Shown in pieces: positions 17,831 to 27,327 of a stretch of DNA of 64,000 nt. The stretch is from Bacteroidota bacterium (GTDB lineage: Bacteria > Bacteroidota > Bacteroidia > AKYH767-A > OLB10). The DNA lies in contig JAGVTU010000024.1 of NCBI GenBank assembly GCA_019136655.1, positions 129,553 to 193,552 on the forward strand, in the 5' to 3' direction. The translations under genes and the position numbers were made by a program. Positions within the stretch are counted from its first letter, which is position 1; every line of letters starts with the position of its first letter. The notes beneath the pieces were generated by a model. It was not told where the DNA came from, searched no databases, and saw only the letters and a program-made list of their open reading frames with translations.

Positions 17831-18595
17831 TTACTTCCACCCGCTGACGCCAAGCCCAAACAGCGCAAAATCATACTTTACAGGGTCGTCAGCATCGAGC
17901 AATCTCAGGTTTGCAGTCAGCTCTTCAACCGCTTTCCAGTCGTCCTGCCTGCGCTGCAGCAATCCAAGTTGCCTGGCCACCCTTCCTGAATGTACATCGA
18001 GTGGACAATACAGCAACGAAGGAGAAATTTTCCAGATGCCAAAGTCCACATCCTGTGCATCGTTGCGAATCATCCATCGCATAAACATCATCAGCCGCTT
18101 GCATGCTGAGTTTTTCAGCGGGTCGCCAATGTGTTTCATGGTGCGCGGTTCTGCTTTTTTCTTAAACACTTCCTTTCGGAAATGATGAATGGCTTCAGGA
18201 AAAGAATATTTGCGTGCAAGTTCTTTCATCAGTTCACCCATGGAGCCATGCTGCGTGTAAAGATTTTGAAGTGATTTTAAAAAATACACTGCATCATCTC
18301 CATTAAAAGTGCGATGCACAAATGATCTGAAAATTTTTATATCGGCAGGTTTCGCATGCATAATAAATTCATGCGGTGCATATTCCATTGCACTCATAAG
18401 CTTTGCTGCATTTTTTAAAATCACAGGACGCTGCCCCCATGAAATCATTGCAGTAAGAAAGCCGCTTATCTCAATATCTTCGGGCTTACTGAATAAATGC
18501 GGAATGGAAATGGGATCGTTGTCAATGAAATCAATGGTGTTAAACTCTTTTACCTTTTGGTCGAGAAAGGGTTTGAGTTCATAAAGTGTTTTCAT
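17831..18595 (-). CDS. TIGR02757 family (DUF2400) protein
   Basis: 254 residues. Recognised by the family features: N-terminal YELKPFLDQKVKEFN, DNDPISIPH, SWGQRPVILKNA, and the C-terminal stretch LYCPLDVHSGRVARQLGLL followed by DPVKYDFALFGLGVSG. The family is widespread in Bacteroidota and has no established function; its C-terminal motif around HSGRVARQLGLL resembles helix-hairpin-helix DNA glycosylase-type folds, but no catalytic assignment is possible. It lies 3 nt downstream of der on the same strand, so cotranscription with der and era is likely. Confidence 0.88.
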   Translation of the reverse strand: MKTLYELKPFLDQKVKEFNTIDFIDNDPISIPHLFSKPEDIEISGFLTAMISWGQRPVILKNAAKLMSAMEYAPHEFIMHAKPADIKIFRSFVHRTFNGDDAVYFLKSLQNLYTQHGSMGELMKELARKYSFPEAIHHFRKEVFKKKAEPRTMKHIGDPLKNSACKRLMMFMRWMIRNDAQDVDFGIWKISPSLLYCPLDVHSGRVARQLGLLQRRQDDWKAVEELTANLRLLDADDPVKYDFALFGLGVSGWK

Positions 18596-18598
18596 GTA

Positions 18599-19918
18599 TT
18601 ACACTTCCTTTCCGCTGTCTTTGCTCCGGAAAGAAATAGCAATGGGCACTCCTGAAAAATTAAAATGCTCACGCAATTTATTCTCAAGAAAACGCCTGTA
18701 TGCAGTTTGAATATACTGAGGGTTGCTGCTGAAAAAAACAAACCGTGGATAAGGCCCGGGCACCTGAGTAATGTATTTAATGTTGATAAACTTACCTTTC
18801 ACCGAAGGCGGAGGATAGTTTTCGATATAAGGAAGAATCATTTTATTAAGCTGCGAAGTGGGTATATGCTGAATTCTGTTCTTATATACTTCGATAGCAG
18901 TTTCAAGTGATTTAAAAATACGTTGCTTATTCAGTACGGAAGTAAAAATGATGGGTACATCAGTAAACGGAGCAATAGAAGCTTTAATTTCCTCTGTAAA
19001 TTGCTTGGTAGAGTTTTTTTCTTTGTCAATGAGGTCCCACTTATTTACTACAATTACAACACCCTTGTGATTGGTTTGTGTGAGGTGAAAAATATTTGCA
19101 TCCTGAGCGGTAAAGCCTTTTTCAGCATCAATCATCAAAATACACACATCACTTTTTTCAATTGCACGGATACTGCGCATCACTGAATAAAACTCCAGGT
19201 CTTCCCTCACCTTTGCTTTCTTGCGAAGTCCGGCAGTGTCCACCAGAATAAAATCAAAACCAAAGTTAGAATAGCGAATGTTGATGCTGTCGCGGGTGGT
19301 TCCTGCTACAGGAGTAACAATGCTTCTGTCGGTACCGGTGAGCATATTAATAAGAGATGATTTGCCCACATTCGGTTGGCCGATAATGGTGATATGAGGC
19401 AACACCTCTTCGTCTTCCTTTTCAGGTTTAAACTCTTTGACAATCGCATCGAGAAGTTCGCCAGTGCCACTACCGTTGGCTGCAGAAATACAGTGAAAAT
19501 CGCCCAGACCAAGAGAATAAAATTCTACTGAATCATCAATCTGTTTGGGCGTATCTACTTTGTTCACCACCAGAAAAACTTTCTTTTTTGAGTTTCGCAG
19601 CAGAGAAGCAATGTCTTTATCATAATCGCTCACTCCTTCTCTGCCATCAGTCAGGAAGATGATAAAATCAGCTTCTTCAACTGCAAGTTCCACCTGCTTG
19701 CGGATTTCTTTTTCAAAAACATCATCTGAGCCATACACATAACCACCGGTGTCAATGACAGAAAAATTTTTACCGGTCCACTCTCCAGTTCCATAATGAC
19801 GGTCGCGGGTAACTCCTGCTTCATCATGCACAATGGCATCCATACTTTCCGTCAGCCTGTTAAAGAGTGTTGACTTTCCCACATTGGGCCTTCCTACTAT
19901 AGCGATAATATTACTCAT
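18599..19918 (-). CDS. der: Ribosome biogenesis GTPase Der (EngA)
   Basis: 439 residues with two consecutive G domains and a KH-like C-terminal domain, the arrangement unique to Der. G domain 1: GRPNVGKST (8-16), DTGG, NKVD. G domain 2: GQPNVGKSS (about 180-188), DTAG, NKWD. The C-terminus reads [17 protein letters not shown], the usual Der ending. Der is an essential factor for late assembly of the 50S subunit. It follows era by 12 nt on the same strand, so two ribosome-assembly GTPases share a transcription unit here. Confidence 0.98.
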   Translation of the reverse strand: MSNIIAIVGRPNVGKSTLFNRLTESMDAIVHDEAGVTRDRHYGTGEWTGKNFSVIDTGGYVYGSDDVFEKEIRKQVELAVEEADFIIFLTDGREGVSDYDKDIASLLRNSKKKVFLVVNKVDTPKQIDDSVEFYSLGLGDFHCISAANGSGTGELLDAIVKEFKPEKEDEEVLPHITIIGQPNVGKSSLINMLTGTDRSIVTPVAGTTRDSINIRYSNFGFDFILVDTAGLRKKAKVREDLEFYSVMRSIRAIEKSDVCILMIDAEKGFTAQDANIFHLTQTNHKGVVIVVNKWDLIDKEKNSTKQFTEEIKASIAPFTDVPIIFTSVLNKQRIFKSLETAIEVYKNRIQHIPTSQLNKMILPYIENYPPPSVKGKFINIKYITQVPGPYPRFVFFSSNPQYIQTAYRRFLENKLREHFNFSGVPIAISFRSKDSGKEV

Positions 19919-19930
19919 TCAGGTTTTATG

Positions 19931-20806
19931 TTATTCGGTATATCCAAAATTTGTCAGTTGTTGTTCGTTGTTGCGCCAGTCGTCACGAATCTTAACGGTA
20001 AGCTCCAGAAAAACTTTTTTGCCTACCATGGCTTCAATTTTTTTTCTTGCTGCCATGCCAAGTTTTTTTATTGCAGCACCGTTTTTCCCAAGCAGTATTG
20101 CTTTTTGTGATTCACGTTCAACAAAAATATAACTGCGTATGCGCACAATGTTGGGAAGGTCTTTAAACTCTTCTATAGCAACTTCAATGCTGTAAGGAAT
20201 TTCTTTGTCGTATTGCAGAAATATTTTTTCGCGGATAATTTCAGAAGCAAAGAACCTTTCATTGCGATCGGTAAGCATGTCTTTGTCGAAGTAAGGTGGC
20301 GCTTCAGGAATAAACTTCAACAGTGCGGTTACGAGCATTTCTCCGCCAAATTTTTCTTTTGCCGATATGGGCACAATGGCATCAGGGTGCAATGTATTGT
20401 TAAGATTCTCAATAATCTTCTCAACTTCTTCCTGCGAACTTAAATCTATTTTATTGAGCGCTACCACCAGTTTTCTGTTGGTAGTATTGAGTTTTAGAAA
20501 ACGTTCAGCATCAAAATGATTGTCGGCAGCATCGAGCACAAGCAAAATTACATCAGCATCTGCAAAAGCACTCTGCACAAACGACATCATTCTTTCATGG
20601 AGTTTATAGCCGGGAGTGATGATGCCCGGTGTATCTGAAAAAATCAACTGATAATTTTCAGCAGTAAGCACTCCGCGGATACGATGGCGAGTAGTCTGAG
20701 CTTTGGGAGTAACAATGCTCAGATCCTGACCCAAAAGTGTATTGAGCAGTGTGGACTTGCCCGCATTGGGTTTCCCTACAATAGCAACGAATCCTGATTG
20801 ATGCAC
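19931..20806 (-). CDS. era: GTPase Era
   Basis: 291 residues. The G domain has GKPNAGKST (11-19), the TRHRIRG switch I segment, DTPG and NKID; the C-terminal KH domain contains VERESQKAILLGKNGAAIKKLG and ends with WRNNEQQLTNFGY. Era binds the 3' end of 16S rRNA during 30S maturation. Length and motif order are standard. Its promoter is a TAACTTCG element 17 nt upstream and der follows in the same direction. Confidence 0.98.
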   Translation of the reverse strand: MHQSGFVAIVGKPNAGKSTLLNTLLGQDLSIVTPKAQTTRHRIRGVLTAENYQLIFSDTPGIITPGYKLHERMMSFVQSAFADADVILLVLDAADNHFDAERFLKLNTTNRKLVVALNKIDLSSQEEVEKIIENLNNTLHPDAIVPISAKEKFGGEMLVTALLKFIPEAPPYFDKDMLTDRNERFFASEIIREKIFLQYDKEIPYSIEVAIEEFKDLPNIVRIRSYIFVERESQKAILLGKNGAAIKKLGMAARKKIEAMVGKKVFLELTVKIRDDWRNNEQQLTNFGYTE

Positions 20807-20823
20807 AGTTGTTTAATTTGGCG

Positions 20824-20831
20824 CGAAGTTA
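20824..20831 (-). promoter_or_regulatory. era promoter -7 element TAACTTCG
   Basis: One mismatch to TAnnTTTG on the minus strand, with the transcript expected to start about 12 nt before the era ATG. Confidence 0.55.
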
Positions 20832-20880
20832 GTCAAACCGAACCATTTTACAGAGTAAAAATAAAGCGAAACAGGAAGTT

Positions 20881-21507
20881 TTAATCTTCATTGCCGTTTC
20901 TGCGCTTTTGCATTTCTGCAGCAATCTGTTGCGCATTTTTCTCTTCGCTCAGGCTCAGTTGTTTTACTATTTCAAAATAATCTTTGTTATTTCTGTTCTG
21001 AGATAATTTATCAATGGCTTCTATCCTGCTCACCTCAATTTCGAAACCTACAATGCCTCCGAAATTTTCCCGGATAACATGTGCAGGTATTTTGTCGAAT
21101 GTTTTCGGATGCTGAACTTTTGCTTCGTAAAAATCAGTCATCAGCTGCAGGCTTTCCATCAGCTCGAGTTCTGTCTGTACTTTTATTTTACCATAGCAAT
21201 GTACTGCCTGATAATTCCATGTGGATACATTCTCATGGCTATACCAGCTTGAAGAAACGTAGGCATTGCTGCCCTGAAAAATCACAAGCGCATCGGTATC
21301 GTTATAAAATGTTTCAGCCTGAGGATTGGGTTTGGCAATGTGTCCGTACAAAATGAGTTTGTTGTTTTTTACATGACTTAAAACAGGAATGTGTGTTGCA
21401 ATGGGGCTTTGTTTTCCTGTTGTCACCAATACAGCAAAAGTGTGTTGCCTGACAAACTCCACTTGTTTCTCAAAATCGGTATTCTTAAATTCATCAGGTA
21501 TGTACAT
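20881..21507 (-). CDS. FMN-binding negative transcriptional regulator, PaiB family
   Basis: 208 residues. The chain starts MYIPDEFKNTDFEKQVEFV and runs through the split-barrel FMN-binding plan of PaiB: PIATHIPVLSH, GHIAKPNPQ, ALVIFQGSNAYVSSSWY and VSTWNYQAVHCYG, then the C-terminal IVGFEIEVSRIEA segment. PaiB of Bacillus subtilis affects expression of degradative enzymes and sporulation genes, but the biochemical role of homologues is unsettled and many may be flavin-dependent reductases or heme/FMN-binding proteins. It lies 11 nt after purL on the same strand, so it is probably in that transcription unit. Confidence 0.92.
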   Translation of the reverse strand: MYIPDEFKNTDFEKQVEFVRQHTFAVLVTTGKQSPIATHIPVLSHVKNNKLILYGHIAKPNPQAETFYNDTDALVIFQGSNAYVSSSWYSHENVSTWNYQAVHCYGKIKVQTELELMESLQLMTDFYEAKVQHPKTFDKIPAHVIRENFGGIVGFEIEVSRIEAIDKLSQNRNNKDYFEIVKQLSLSEEKNAQQIAAEMQKRRNGNED

Positions 21508-21518
21508 AATTTGTTATT

Positions 21519-23753
21519 TTATGAATGTGTCAACTCGTTTTCAATCGAAGTATTGTACAATGTTTTGTAATCGGAAACTACACCGAAAGATTCCTGATCA
21601 ATGAGAATAGACCCTGAAGTTACCTGACCAATATTGGTAAATTCAACATCCATTGCAGTAACTGCATTCAGAAAATCATCAAGCTGTTCTTCGTTCACTG
21701 TTACCACAATTCTGCTCTGCGACTCACCAAAAAGAAATGCATCTTTTCGTATTTCTTCGTCAGTAATAATATCAAAACCTAAATCGCGGTGCATAGCTGA
21801 TTCAAGCAGTGAAATAAAAAGTCCTCCGTCAGAAACATCATGTACCGACTGCACCAACTGTTGTGCAATAAGATCTTTCACCACCTGCTGAACATTATAC
21901 TCTTCGTCCAAATCGAACTGAGGGGCAGGGCTGTTGGCAACACCATGCACATGCACGAGATACTGTGATGAAGCAATGTCATTTGCTGATGCCCCGATTA
22001 AGAATATATGATCACCTTCATTCTTAAAATCAAGGGTTGCAATTTTATTTTTATTCTCTACCAAGCCTATCATTCCAATGGTTGGTGTTGGATACACAGG
22101 TACTTCCTCATTTCCTGTTTTGGACTGATTGTAGAAACTCACATTCCCTCCCGTTACGGGAGTTTGAAATTTCTCACAAGCTTTTCCCATTCCTTTTATG
22201 CTGTGTACAAACTGCCAATATACTTCAGGATTATAGGGGTTGCCGAAATTGAGACAATTGGTTACTGCCGAAGGAACACCACCTGAACAAACAATATTTC
22301 TGGCTGCTTCTGCAACAGCAATGGCACAGCCTGTTTCAGGATCAGCATATACATATCTTGCATTACAGTCAACAGTTACTGCAATGGCTTTTTTCGAATT
22401 TTTAATGTTTACAATTGCAGCATCAGAAGGACGGTTGGTACTCATATTCACAGTGCCCACCATGCTGTCGTACTGAGTGTAAACCCAGCGTCTGCTGCAA
22501 ATATTCGGATGACCTGCAAGTTGCATGGCCACTTCTTTCAAATCTGAAGGAACTGCAATCTTATTGATGTCGAAAGATTTGTTAGCCTTAATATATGCAG
22601 GCTCTTTGTAATCTCTTTTATACACAGGTGCTCCGCCTCCCAATACAAGCGAATCAGCATTTACATCTGCAACCAGTGTTCCATTCATATAAAATTTCAA
22701 CTGTCCACCGGTGGTTACTTCGCCAATGTGTGTACAGTTAAGATCCCATTTTTCGAAAACTTTATAAATTTCATCTTCGCGTCCTTTAATTCCCACAATG
22801 AGCATGCGCTCCTGCGACTCTGACAAAAGAATTTCCCATGGCTCCATGTTGGCCTGGCGTGTAGGCACTTTGTCGAGGTGAATAACCATACCATGTTCGC
22901 CCTTTGCCGACATTTCGGAAGTGGAACAGATGATACCTGCTGCTCCCATGTCCTGCATTCCAACTACTGCACCTGTTTCAATCACTTCGAGAGTAGCTTC
23001 TAATAACAGTTTCTCCTGAAAAGGATCGCCCACCTGTACCGATGGCAAATCCTCATGTGATGATTCATGCAAATCGCCCGAAGCAAATGTGGCACCATGA
23101 ATTCCGTCCTTGCCGGTTGCTGAACCCACAATGAAAACAGGATTGCCTTCTCCATAAGAAATTGCCTTAACGGTTTTTCCATGAGGTACCACACCCACAC
23201 TCATTGCATTCACCAGAATGTTGGTATTATAACAATCTTCAAAATAAACTTCACCTCCCACGGTAGGAACACCAAAGGCATTGCCGTAGTCGCCAATTCC
23301 TTTCACCACACCTTTCATCAGCATTTTGGTGCGCTCATTCTTTATATTTCCAAAACGTAATGAGTTGAGTTGGGCAACAGGTCTTGCGCCCATGGTAAAA
23401 ATATCTCTGTTGATACCCCCAACTCCTGTAGCTGCTCCCTGATATGGCTCGATAGCTGAAGGGTGATTGTGCGACTCGATTTTAAATGCACATGCCAGTT
23501 TATCGCCTATGTCAACCAGCCCTGCATTTTCTTCACCCGCCTTAGCCATCATGTGAGGTCCTTCACGAGGAAGTGTTTTAAGCCAGGTGATTGAATTTTT
23601 GTAGGAGCAATGTTCACTCCACATCACTGAATAAATGCTTATTTCATTGAAATTAGGTTTTCTGCCAAGCAGATTTTTGATCTTTTCATACTCTTCAGGA
23701 AGCAAACCCAGTTTTTCAGCAGTGTCAACATTGGTTTCTTTCAGACTATCCAT
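21519..23753 (-). CDS. purL: Phosphoribosylformylglycinamidine synthase, small PurL subunit
   Basis: 744 residues, the length of the small PurL that works with separate PurS and PurQ, not the 1,200-1,300-residue fused enzyme found in many other bacteria. The N-terminus has [20 protein letters not shown], then [20 protein letters not shown] (ATP/Mg site) and the second AIRS-type half with [10 protein letters not shown]. It converts FGAR to FGAM with glutamine-derived ammonia in purine synthesis. No purS or purQ lies in this window, so they must be elsewhere. The promoter is a perfect TACCTTTG 57 nt upstream. Confidence 0.97.
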   Translation of the reverse strand: MDSLKETNVDTAEKLGLLPEEYEKIKNLLGRKPNFNEISIYSVMWSEHCSYKNSITWLKTLPREGPHMMAKAGEENAGLVDIGDKLACAFKIESHNHPSAIEPYQGAATGVGGINRDIFTMGARPVAQLNSLRFGNIKNERTKMLMKGVVKGIGDYGNAFGVPTVGGEVYFEDCYNTNILVNAMSVGVVPHGKTVKAISYGEGNPVFIVGSATGKDGIHGATFASGDLHESSHEDLPSVQVGDPFQEKLLLEATLEVIETGAVVGMQDMGAAGIICSTSEMSAKGEHGMVIHLDKVPTRQANMEPWEILLSESQERMLIVGIKGREDEIYKVFEKWDLNCTHIGEVTTGGQLKFYMNGTLVADVNADSLVLGGGAPVYKRDYKEPAYIKANKSFDINKIAVPSDLKEVAMQLAGHPNICSRRWVYTQYDSMVGTVNMSTNRPSDAAIVNIKNSKKAIAVTVDCNARYVYADPETGCAIAVAEAARNIVCSGGVPSAVTNCLNFGNPYNPEVYWQFVHSIKGMGKACEKFQTPVTGGNVSFYNQSKTGNEEVPVYPTPTIGMIGLVENKNKIATLDFKNEGDHIFLIGASANDIASSQYLVHVHGVANSPAPQFDLDEEYNVQQVVKDLIAQQLVQSVHDVSDGGLFISLLESAMHRDLGFDIITDEEIRKDAFLFGESQSRIVVTVNEEQLDDFLNAVTAMDVEFTNIGQVTSGSILIDQESFGVVSDYKTLYNTSIENELTHS

Positions 23754-23809
23754 GTATTAAATATTTCTGTAATAAAAATTTGATTGAAGCGGTTTTTTGT
23801 TTCTTTGTG

Positions 23810-23817
23810 CAAAGGTA
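23810..23817 (-). promoter_or_regulatory. purL promoter -7 element TACCTTTG
   Basis: Perfect TAnnTTTG on the minus strand; predicted leader about 50 nt. No purine riboswitch-like fold was recognised in the leader. Confidence 0.65.
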
Positions 23818-23872
23818 ACTCTTTGCTGTCAATTGCCGGTGTTAACCTGTAAATATTATACCAATTCACAGA

Positions 23873-25171
23873 GTGGAACTGATACTTAGCTTAGCATACG
23901 CATCCCTGTTTTTTTTCATCATCGGAAAAGCTTCCTTTTTCCGTATTGAAGGTATAAGTTACAGAATGTTGTCGTTTGCTTTTGCGGTTAAACTGGTTTT
24001 TGCAGTTTTATTATCGCTGGTATTCACTCACTTTTATACCAACAGACTTACCGCTGACACTTTTAAGTTTTTTGACGACAGCAAAATCATGTTTTCAGTT
24101 TTGCATGAACATCCTTCCTGGTTTTTAAGAATGCTTACCGGAATTGATGACAAAGCACCCTACCTCCTGCCCTATTATGACGAAATGCATAACTGGTATA
24201 ACAAAGCCGTAATTTTTAATGATTATCGTTTTCAAATCCGACTCAATGCATTTTTAAGATTTTTCTCTTTAGGCCATTATTATGTGCATGCAGTCATTTA
24301 TTGTTTTCTGTCTTTCATTGGGCTTACTGCACTGCTGAAATTATTCATTCTTCACCTGCCGCAATTTAAACGGGCACTTTATGCAGGCACTTATTTTCTG
24401 CCATCAGTATTATTTTGGGGTTCCGGTTTACTCAAAGATTCGCTCATATTTTTTGCAACCGGTTTATCTCTCTATTGCCTCCACCGTTTCATCCACGACA
24501 GGAAATTCCGTTCGCTGATTTGCTTCGTCATTTTTCTTTTGTTTCTGATGCTGATAAAATTTCATAATTTTATTTTGCTGGTTCCTTTGTATGCTGCTTT
24601 TGCTTTCAGTTCATTTATAAAACGTTATTATATTGCAATTTTCGGAATCATTACCATCGTTTATTATTTAGCTTTGCTGAAGATGAATGTAGTTCTTCCC
24701 GGTTATGGACTGATGGAATTGTTATCCAAAAAGCAAGCAGAATTTGTTGACCTTGCACAGGATTATCGTGCACAAAGCGCAATTCCTATCAACATACTTG
24801 AAGACTCGGAATGGAGTGCTGTAAGAAATACACCTCAGGCACTTTCGCATGTGTTTTTACGGCCTTATGTGTGGGAAGCAAAAAATCCATTTATCCTGAT
24901 GGCAGCAATTGAAAATGTTTTATTAATCGTATTAACGCTGCTCAGCATCTTCAGCTTCAGCAGAAGAAATTTCACCATTACTGCGCTGATGCTTTTATCG
25001 TTCATTTATACATTGTCGCTCTTCGAAATGATTGGCCTGGTAACACCTGTGATGGGTGCTATTGTGCGTTATAAAATTCAGGCATTGCCATTCTTCTTCT
25101 TCTTCCTTGCATGTCTTTCCGATAAAAATTTATTGCAGCAACGTTTCCCATTTCTGAAAAAATTAACCTGA
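23873..25171 (+). CDS. Multi-pass membrane protein, paralogue 1 of a tandem pair
   Basis: 432 residues, about ten hydrophobic segments, no recognised family. The start is GTG 23873: it gives MELILSLAYASLFFF, which lines up in length and pattern with the N-terminus of the adjacent paralogue. Shared landmarks are KxSFFxxxGxS near 20-29, an outer loop with acidic and aromatic residues (FKFFDDSKI, about 66-74), YYVHAVIYCFLSFIGLT (about 135), and FLPSVLFWGSGLLKDSL (about 175-191). An acidic first loop followed by many helices recalls GT-C glycosyltransferases, but no diagnostic motif proves it. The next gene starts 3 nt after its stop. Function unknown. Confidence 0.75.
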   Translation: MELILSLAYASLFFFIIGKASFFRIEGISYRMLSFAFAVKLVFAVLLSLVFTHFYTNRLTADTFKFFDDSKIMFSVLHEHPSWFLRMLTGIDDKAPYLLPYYDEMHNWYNKAVIFNDYRFQIRLNAFLRFFSLGHYYVHAVIYCFLSFIGLTALLKLFILHLPQFKRALYAGTYFLPSVLFWGSGLLKDSLIFFATGLSLYCLHRFIHDRKFRSLICFVIFLLFLMLIKFHNFILLVPLYAAFAFSSFIKRYYIAIFGIITIVYYLALLKMNVVLPGYGLMELLSKKQAEFVDLAQDYRAQSAIPINILEDSEWSAVRNTPQALSHVFLRPYVWEAKNPFILMAAIENVLLIVLTLLSIFSFSRRNFTITALMLLSFIYTLSLFEMIGLVTPVMGAIVRYKIQALPFFFFFLACLSDKNLLQQRFPFLKKLT

Positions 25172-25174
25172 CCT

Positions 25175-26464
25175 ATGGACTTATTTGTACTACCGCTTAT
25201 TTACATCCTACTGTTGTGTCTGTTTATCAGCTACAAGAGTTTTTTTAATTTACAGGGAATGTCACGTGCATTTGTGTGCTCCATGTTTATTGTAAAAGCA
25301 TTTGCAGGTATCATCATCACTTTTAATGCTGAAAGAATTTACAGTGGCGATGACGGTATGTTTTTTTATGAAGCCGGAAAAACATTGTATGAGTATGCAC
25401 TGCAACATCCAATGTCGTATCTCAAACTGATGTTGGGTATTTACAACGACAGCAATCATCATGAATATTATACGTTGCTCAACTGGAAAGGACTACCTTA
25501 CTGGAACGACAATGAAACCATGATAAAAATTTCGTCACTGATACATTTTATTGCCTTTTCAAACATGCTTGTTCATTCAGTGCTGTTCAGTTTTCTTTCG
25601 TTTTGCGGACTTACAGGAATTTACAAAGCCACCATCTCCATTACAAAATCCAATGGCTTTGTTCTTTATCTCATTCTGATGCTTTTTCCATCAGTGGTGT
25701 TTTTCAGTTCAGGTGTACTTAAAGAAACTTTGTTGTTAGCTGCTGCAGGATTGTTTGTTTATGCACTTACACAATTCAAACAGTCCACACGAATGAAGGT
25801 TTATACTATTTTACTGTATCTTTTTCTGTGGCTTATCAAACCTCATTTCGTTTTATTTCTCACACCTGCGCTGGTAGGATATCTGATTGCAAAAAAATAT
25901 TTCAGCAAAAATTTATGGGCTTCATATGCTGTTGTCATTGCAGTTACGATTGCTTTTTACACGGCAGGCACATTTGTTTTTAATCAAATACTGCATCGCA
26001 ATGCTGCAGGCACCATTGCACTGGTGCAGCAAAGCACCATGAAAAATTCTATTTATGAAAAAGCGGAGAGCTACATTCAGCCTCCGGTGATTGCACCAAA
26101 CATGATTAGCGTGATTAAAAATTCGCCAAAAGCTTTTCTTCAAACTGTACTTACTCCTGCATTTCATTTCGACAAAGCAGGATTGAGATGGAAAGGTGCT
26201 GCAGCTGAAAACCTGTTGGTGATGGTGTTTGTTTTGATAAATATTGTAGCTGCATTCAGTTGGCGCAACGAATATGCGTCCTTACATTTTGCATTACTAC
26301 TTTTTATATTTTCGTTCTATGCATTGGTAGGGTACACCTGCGCTTTAGAGGCTGCAATACTCCGTTTCAAAGCGCCCGTTTTGCCTTTTCTGATTGCAGG
26401 ACTTTATATCTTTATGCTGCAATACAAAAAATATTTTATACGCAATGATTCTCCGAACGATTGA
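25175..26464 (+). CDS. Multi-pass membrane protein, paralogue 2 of a tandem pair
   Basis: 429 residues, similar in length and helix pattern to the preceding gene. Corresponding landmarks: YKSFFNLQGMS near 20-30, an acidic loop (SGDDGMFFYEAGKT, about 57-70), NMLVHSVLFSFLSFCGLTG (about 131-149) and FPSVVFFSSGVLKETLL (about 171-187). The two genes probably arose by duplication and then diverged widely. A GT-C-like or polymerase-like role in surface glycan assembly is possible but unproven; an unknown transport role is equally open. The hydrolase gene overlaps its 3' end by 20 nt, so the three form an operon. Confidence 0.75.
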   Translation: MDLFVLPLIYILLLCLFISYKSFFNLQGMSRAFVCSMFIVKAFAGIIITFNAERIYSGDDGMFFYEAGKTLYEYALQHPMSYLKLMLGIYNDSNHHEYYTLLNWKGLPYWNDNETMIKISSLIHFIAFSNMLVHSVLFSFLSFCGLTGIYKATISITKSNGFVLYLILMLFPSVVFFSSGVLKETLLLAAAGLFVYALTQFKQSTRMKVYTILLYLFLWLIKPHFVLFLTPALVGYLIAKKYFSKNLWASYAVVIAVTIAFYTAGTFVFNQILHRNAAGTIALVQQSTMKNSIYEKAESYIQPPVIAPNMISVIKNSPKAFLQTVLTPAFHFDKAGLRWKGAAAENLLVMVFVLINIVAAFSWRNEYASLHFALLLFIFSFYALVGYTCALEAAILRFKAPVLPFLIAGLYIFMLQYKKYFIRNDSPND

Positions 26465-27323
26465 TACCGGTTTTTTTAAATTAGATGGTGGAGCCATGTT
26501 TGGCGTTGTACCAAAATCTATTTGGAATAAACTCAACCCTGCCGATGACAACAACATGTGCACCTGGGCTATGCGATGTATGCTGATTGAAGATGGTAAA
26601 CGACTTATTTTGGTTGACAATGGCATTGGTGACAAACAGAATGAAAAATTCTTCTCGTATTATTATTTACATGGCGATGCCACTCTTGAAAAATCATTGA
26701 ACAATCTCGGATTTACTTCTGATGATATTACAGATGTTTTTCTCACTCACCTCCACTTCGATCATTGCGGAGGCAGCATCAAACATAATGCAGACAAAAC
26801 AGGTTTTGTTCCTGCATTCAAAAATGCCACTTACTGGAGTCATCAGGACCACTGGAAATGGGCAACTGAACCCAATGCCAGAGAGAAAGCAAGTTTTCTG
26901 AAAGAGAATATTCTTCCCATTCAGGAAAGCGGACAGCTTAAATTTGTAGAAGGAAAAACACCCTCCGATTCAAAATTGGAAATCTTAAACAACAACAATT
27001 TTCACTCTGAAATTTCTGTAATCATAGCACGCGGCCATACCGATGCCATGATGTTGCCCGTTATTCCTTACAAAGGAAAACAAGTTGTTTTTATGGCTGA
27101 TTTATTACCTTCAGTCGGACATATTCCTCTCCCTTATGTGATGGCTTATGACACACGGCCACTGCTGACACTGAAGGAAAAAGAATCATTTTTAAATGCT
27201 GCTGTTCAGAACAACTGGCAATTGTTTTTTGAACATGATCCGGTAAATGAATGTTGCAATCTCCAGCATTCTGAAAGAGGAATCAGAATGAATGAAGCAT
27301 TTCGGCTGAGCGATTTAGCTTAA
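26445..27323 (+). CDS. Metallo-beta-lactamase fold hydrolase
   Basis: 292 residues from ATG 26445. The frame opens 17 codons earlier, but MILRTIDTGFFKLDGGAMFG is the natural N-terminus, and this start overlaps the previous gene by 20 nt. Zinc ligands are visible: HLHFDH (102-107), GHTDAM (about 206), the Asp of FMADLL and the His of FFEHDP. The N-terminal FKLDGGAMFG segment suits the family that includes quorum-quenching lactonases and N-acyl-hydrolase-like enzymes, but the substrate cannot be fixed. It converges on the M23 peptidase gene with 4 nt between stops. Confidence 0.9.
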   Translation: MILRTIDTGFFKLDGGAMFGVVPKSIWNKLNPADDNNMCTWAMRCMLIEDGKRLILVDNGIGDKQNEKFFSYYYLHGDATLEKSLNNLGFTSDDITDVFLTHLHFDHCGGSIKHNADKTGFVPAFKNATYWSHQDHWKWATEPNAREKASFLKENILPIQESGQLKFVEGKTPSDSKLEILNNNNFHSEISVIIARGHTDAMMLPVIPYKGKQVVFMADLLPSVGHIPLPYVMAYDTRPLLTLKEKESFLNAAVQNNWQLFFEHDPVNECCNLQHSERGIRMNEAFRLSDLA

Positions 27324-27327
27324 GAAA

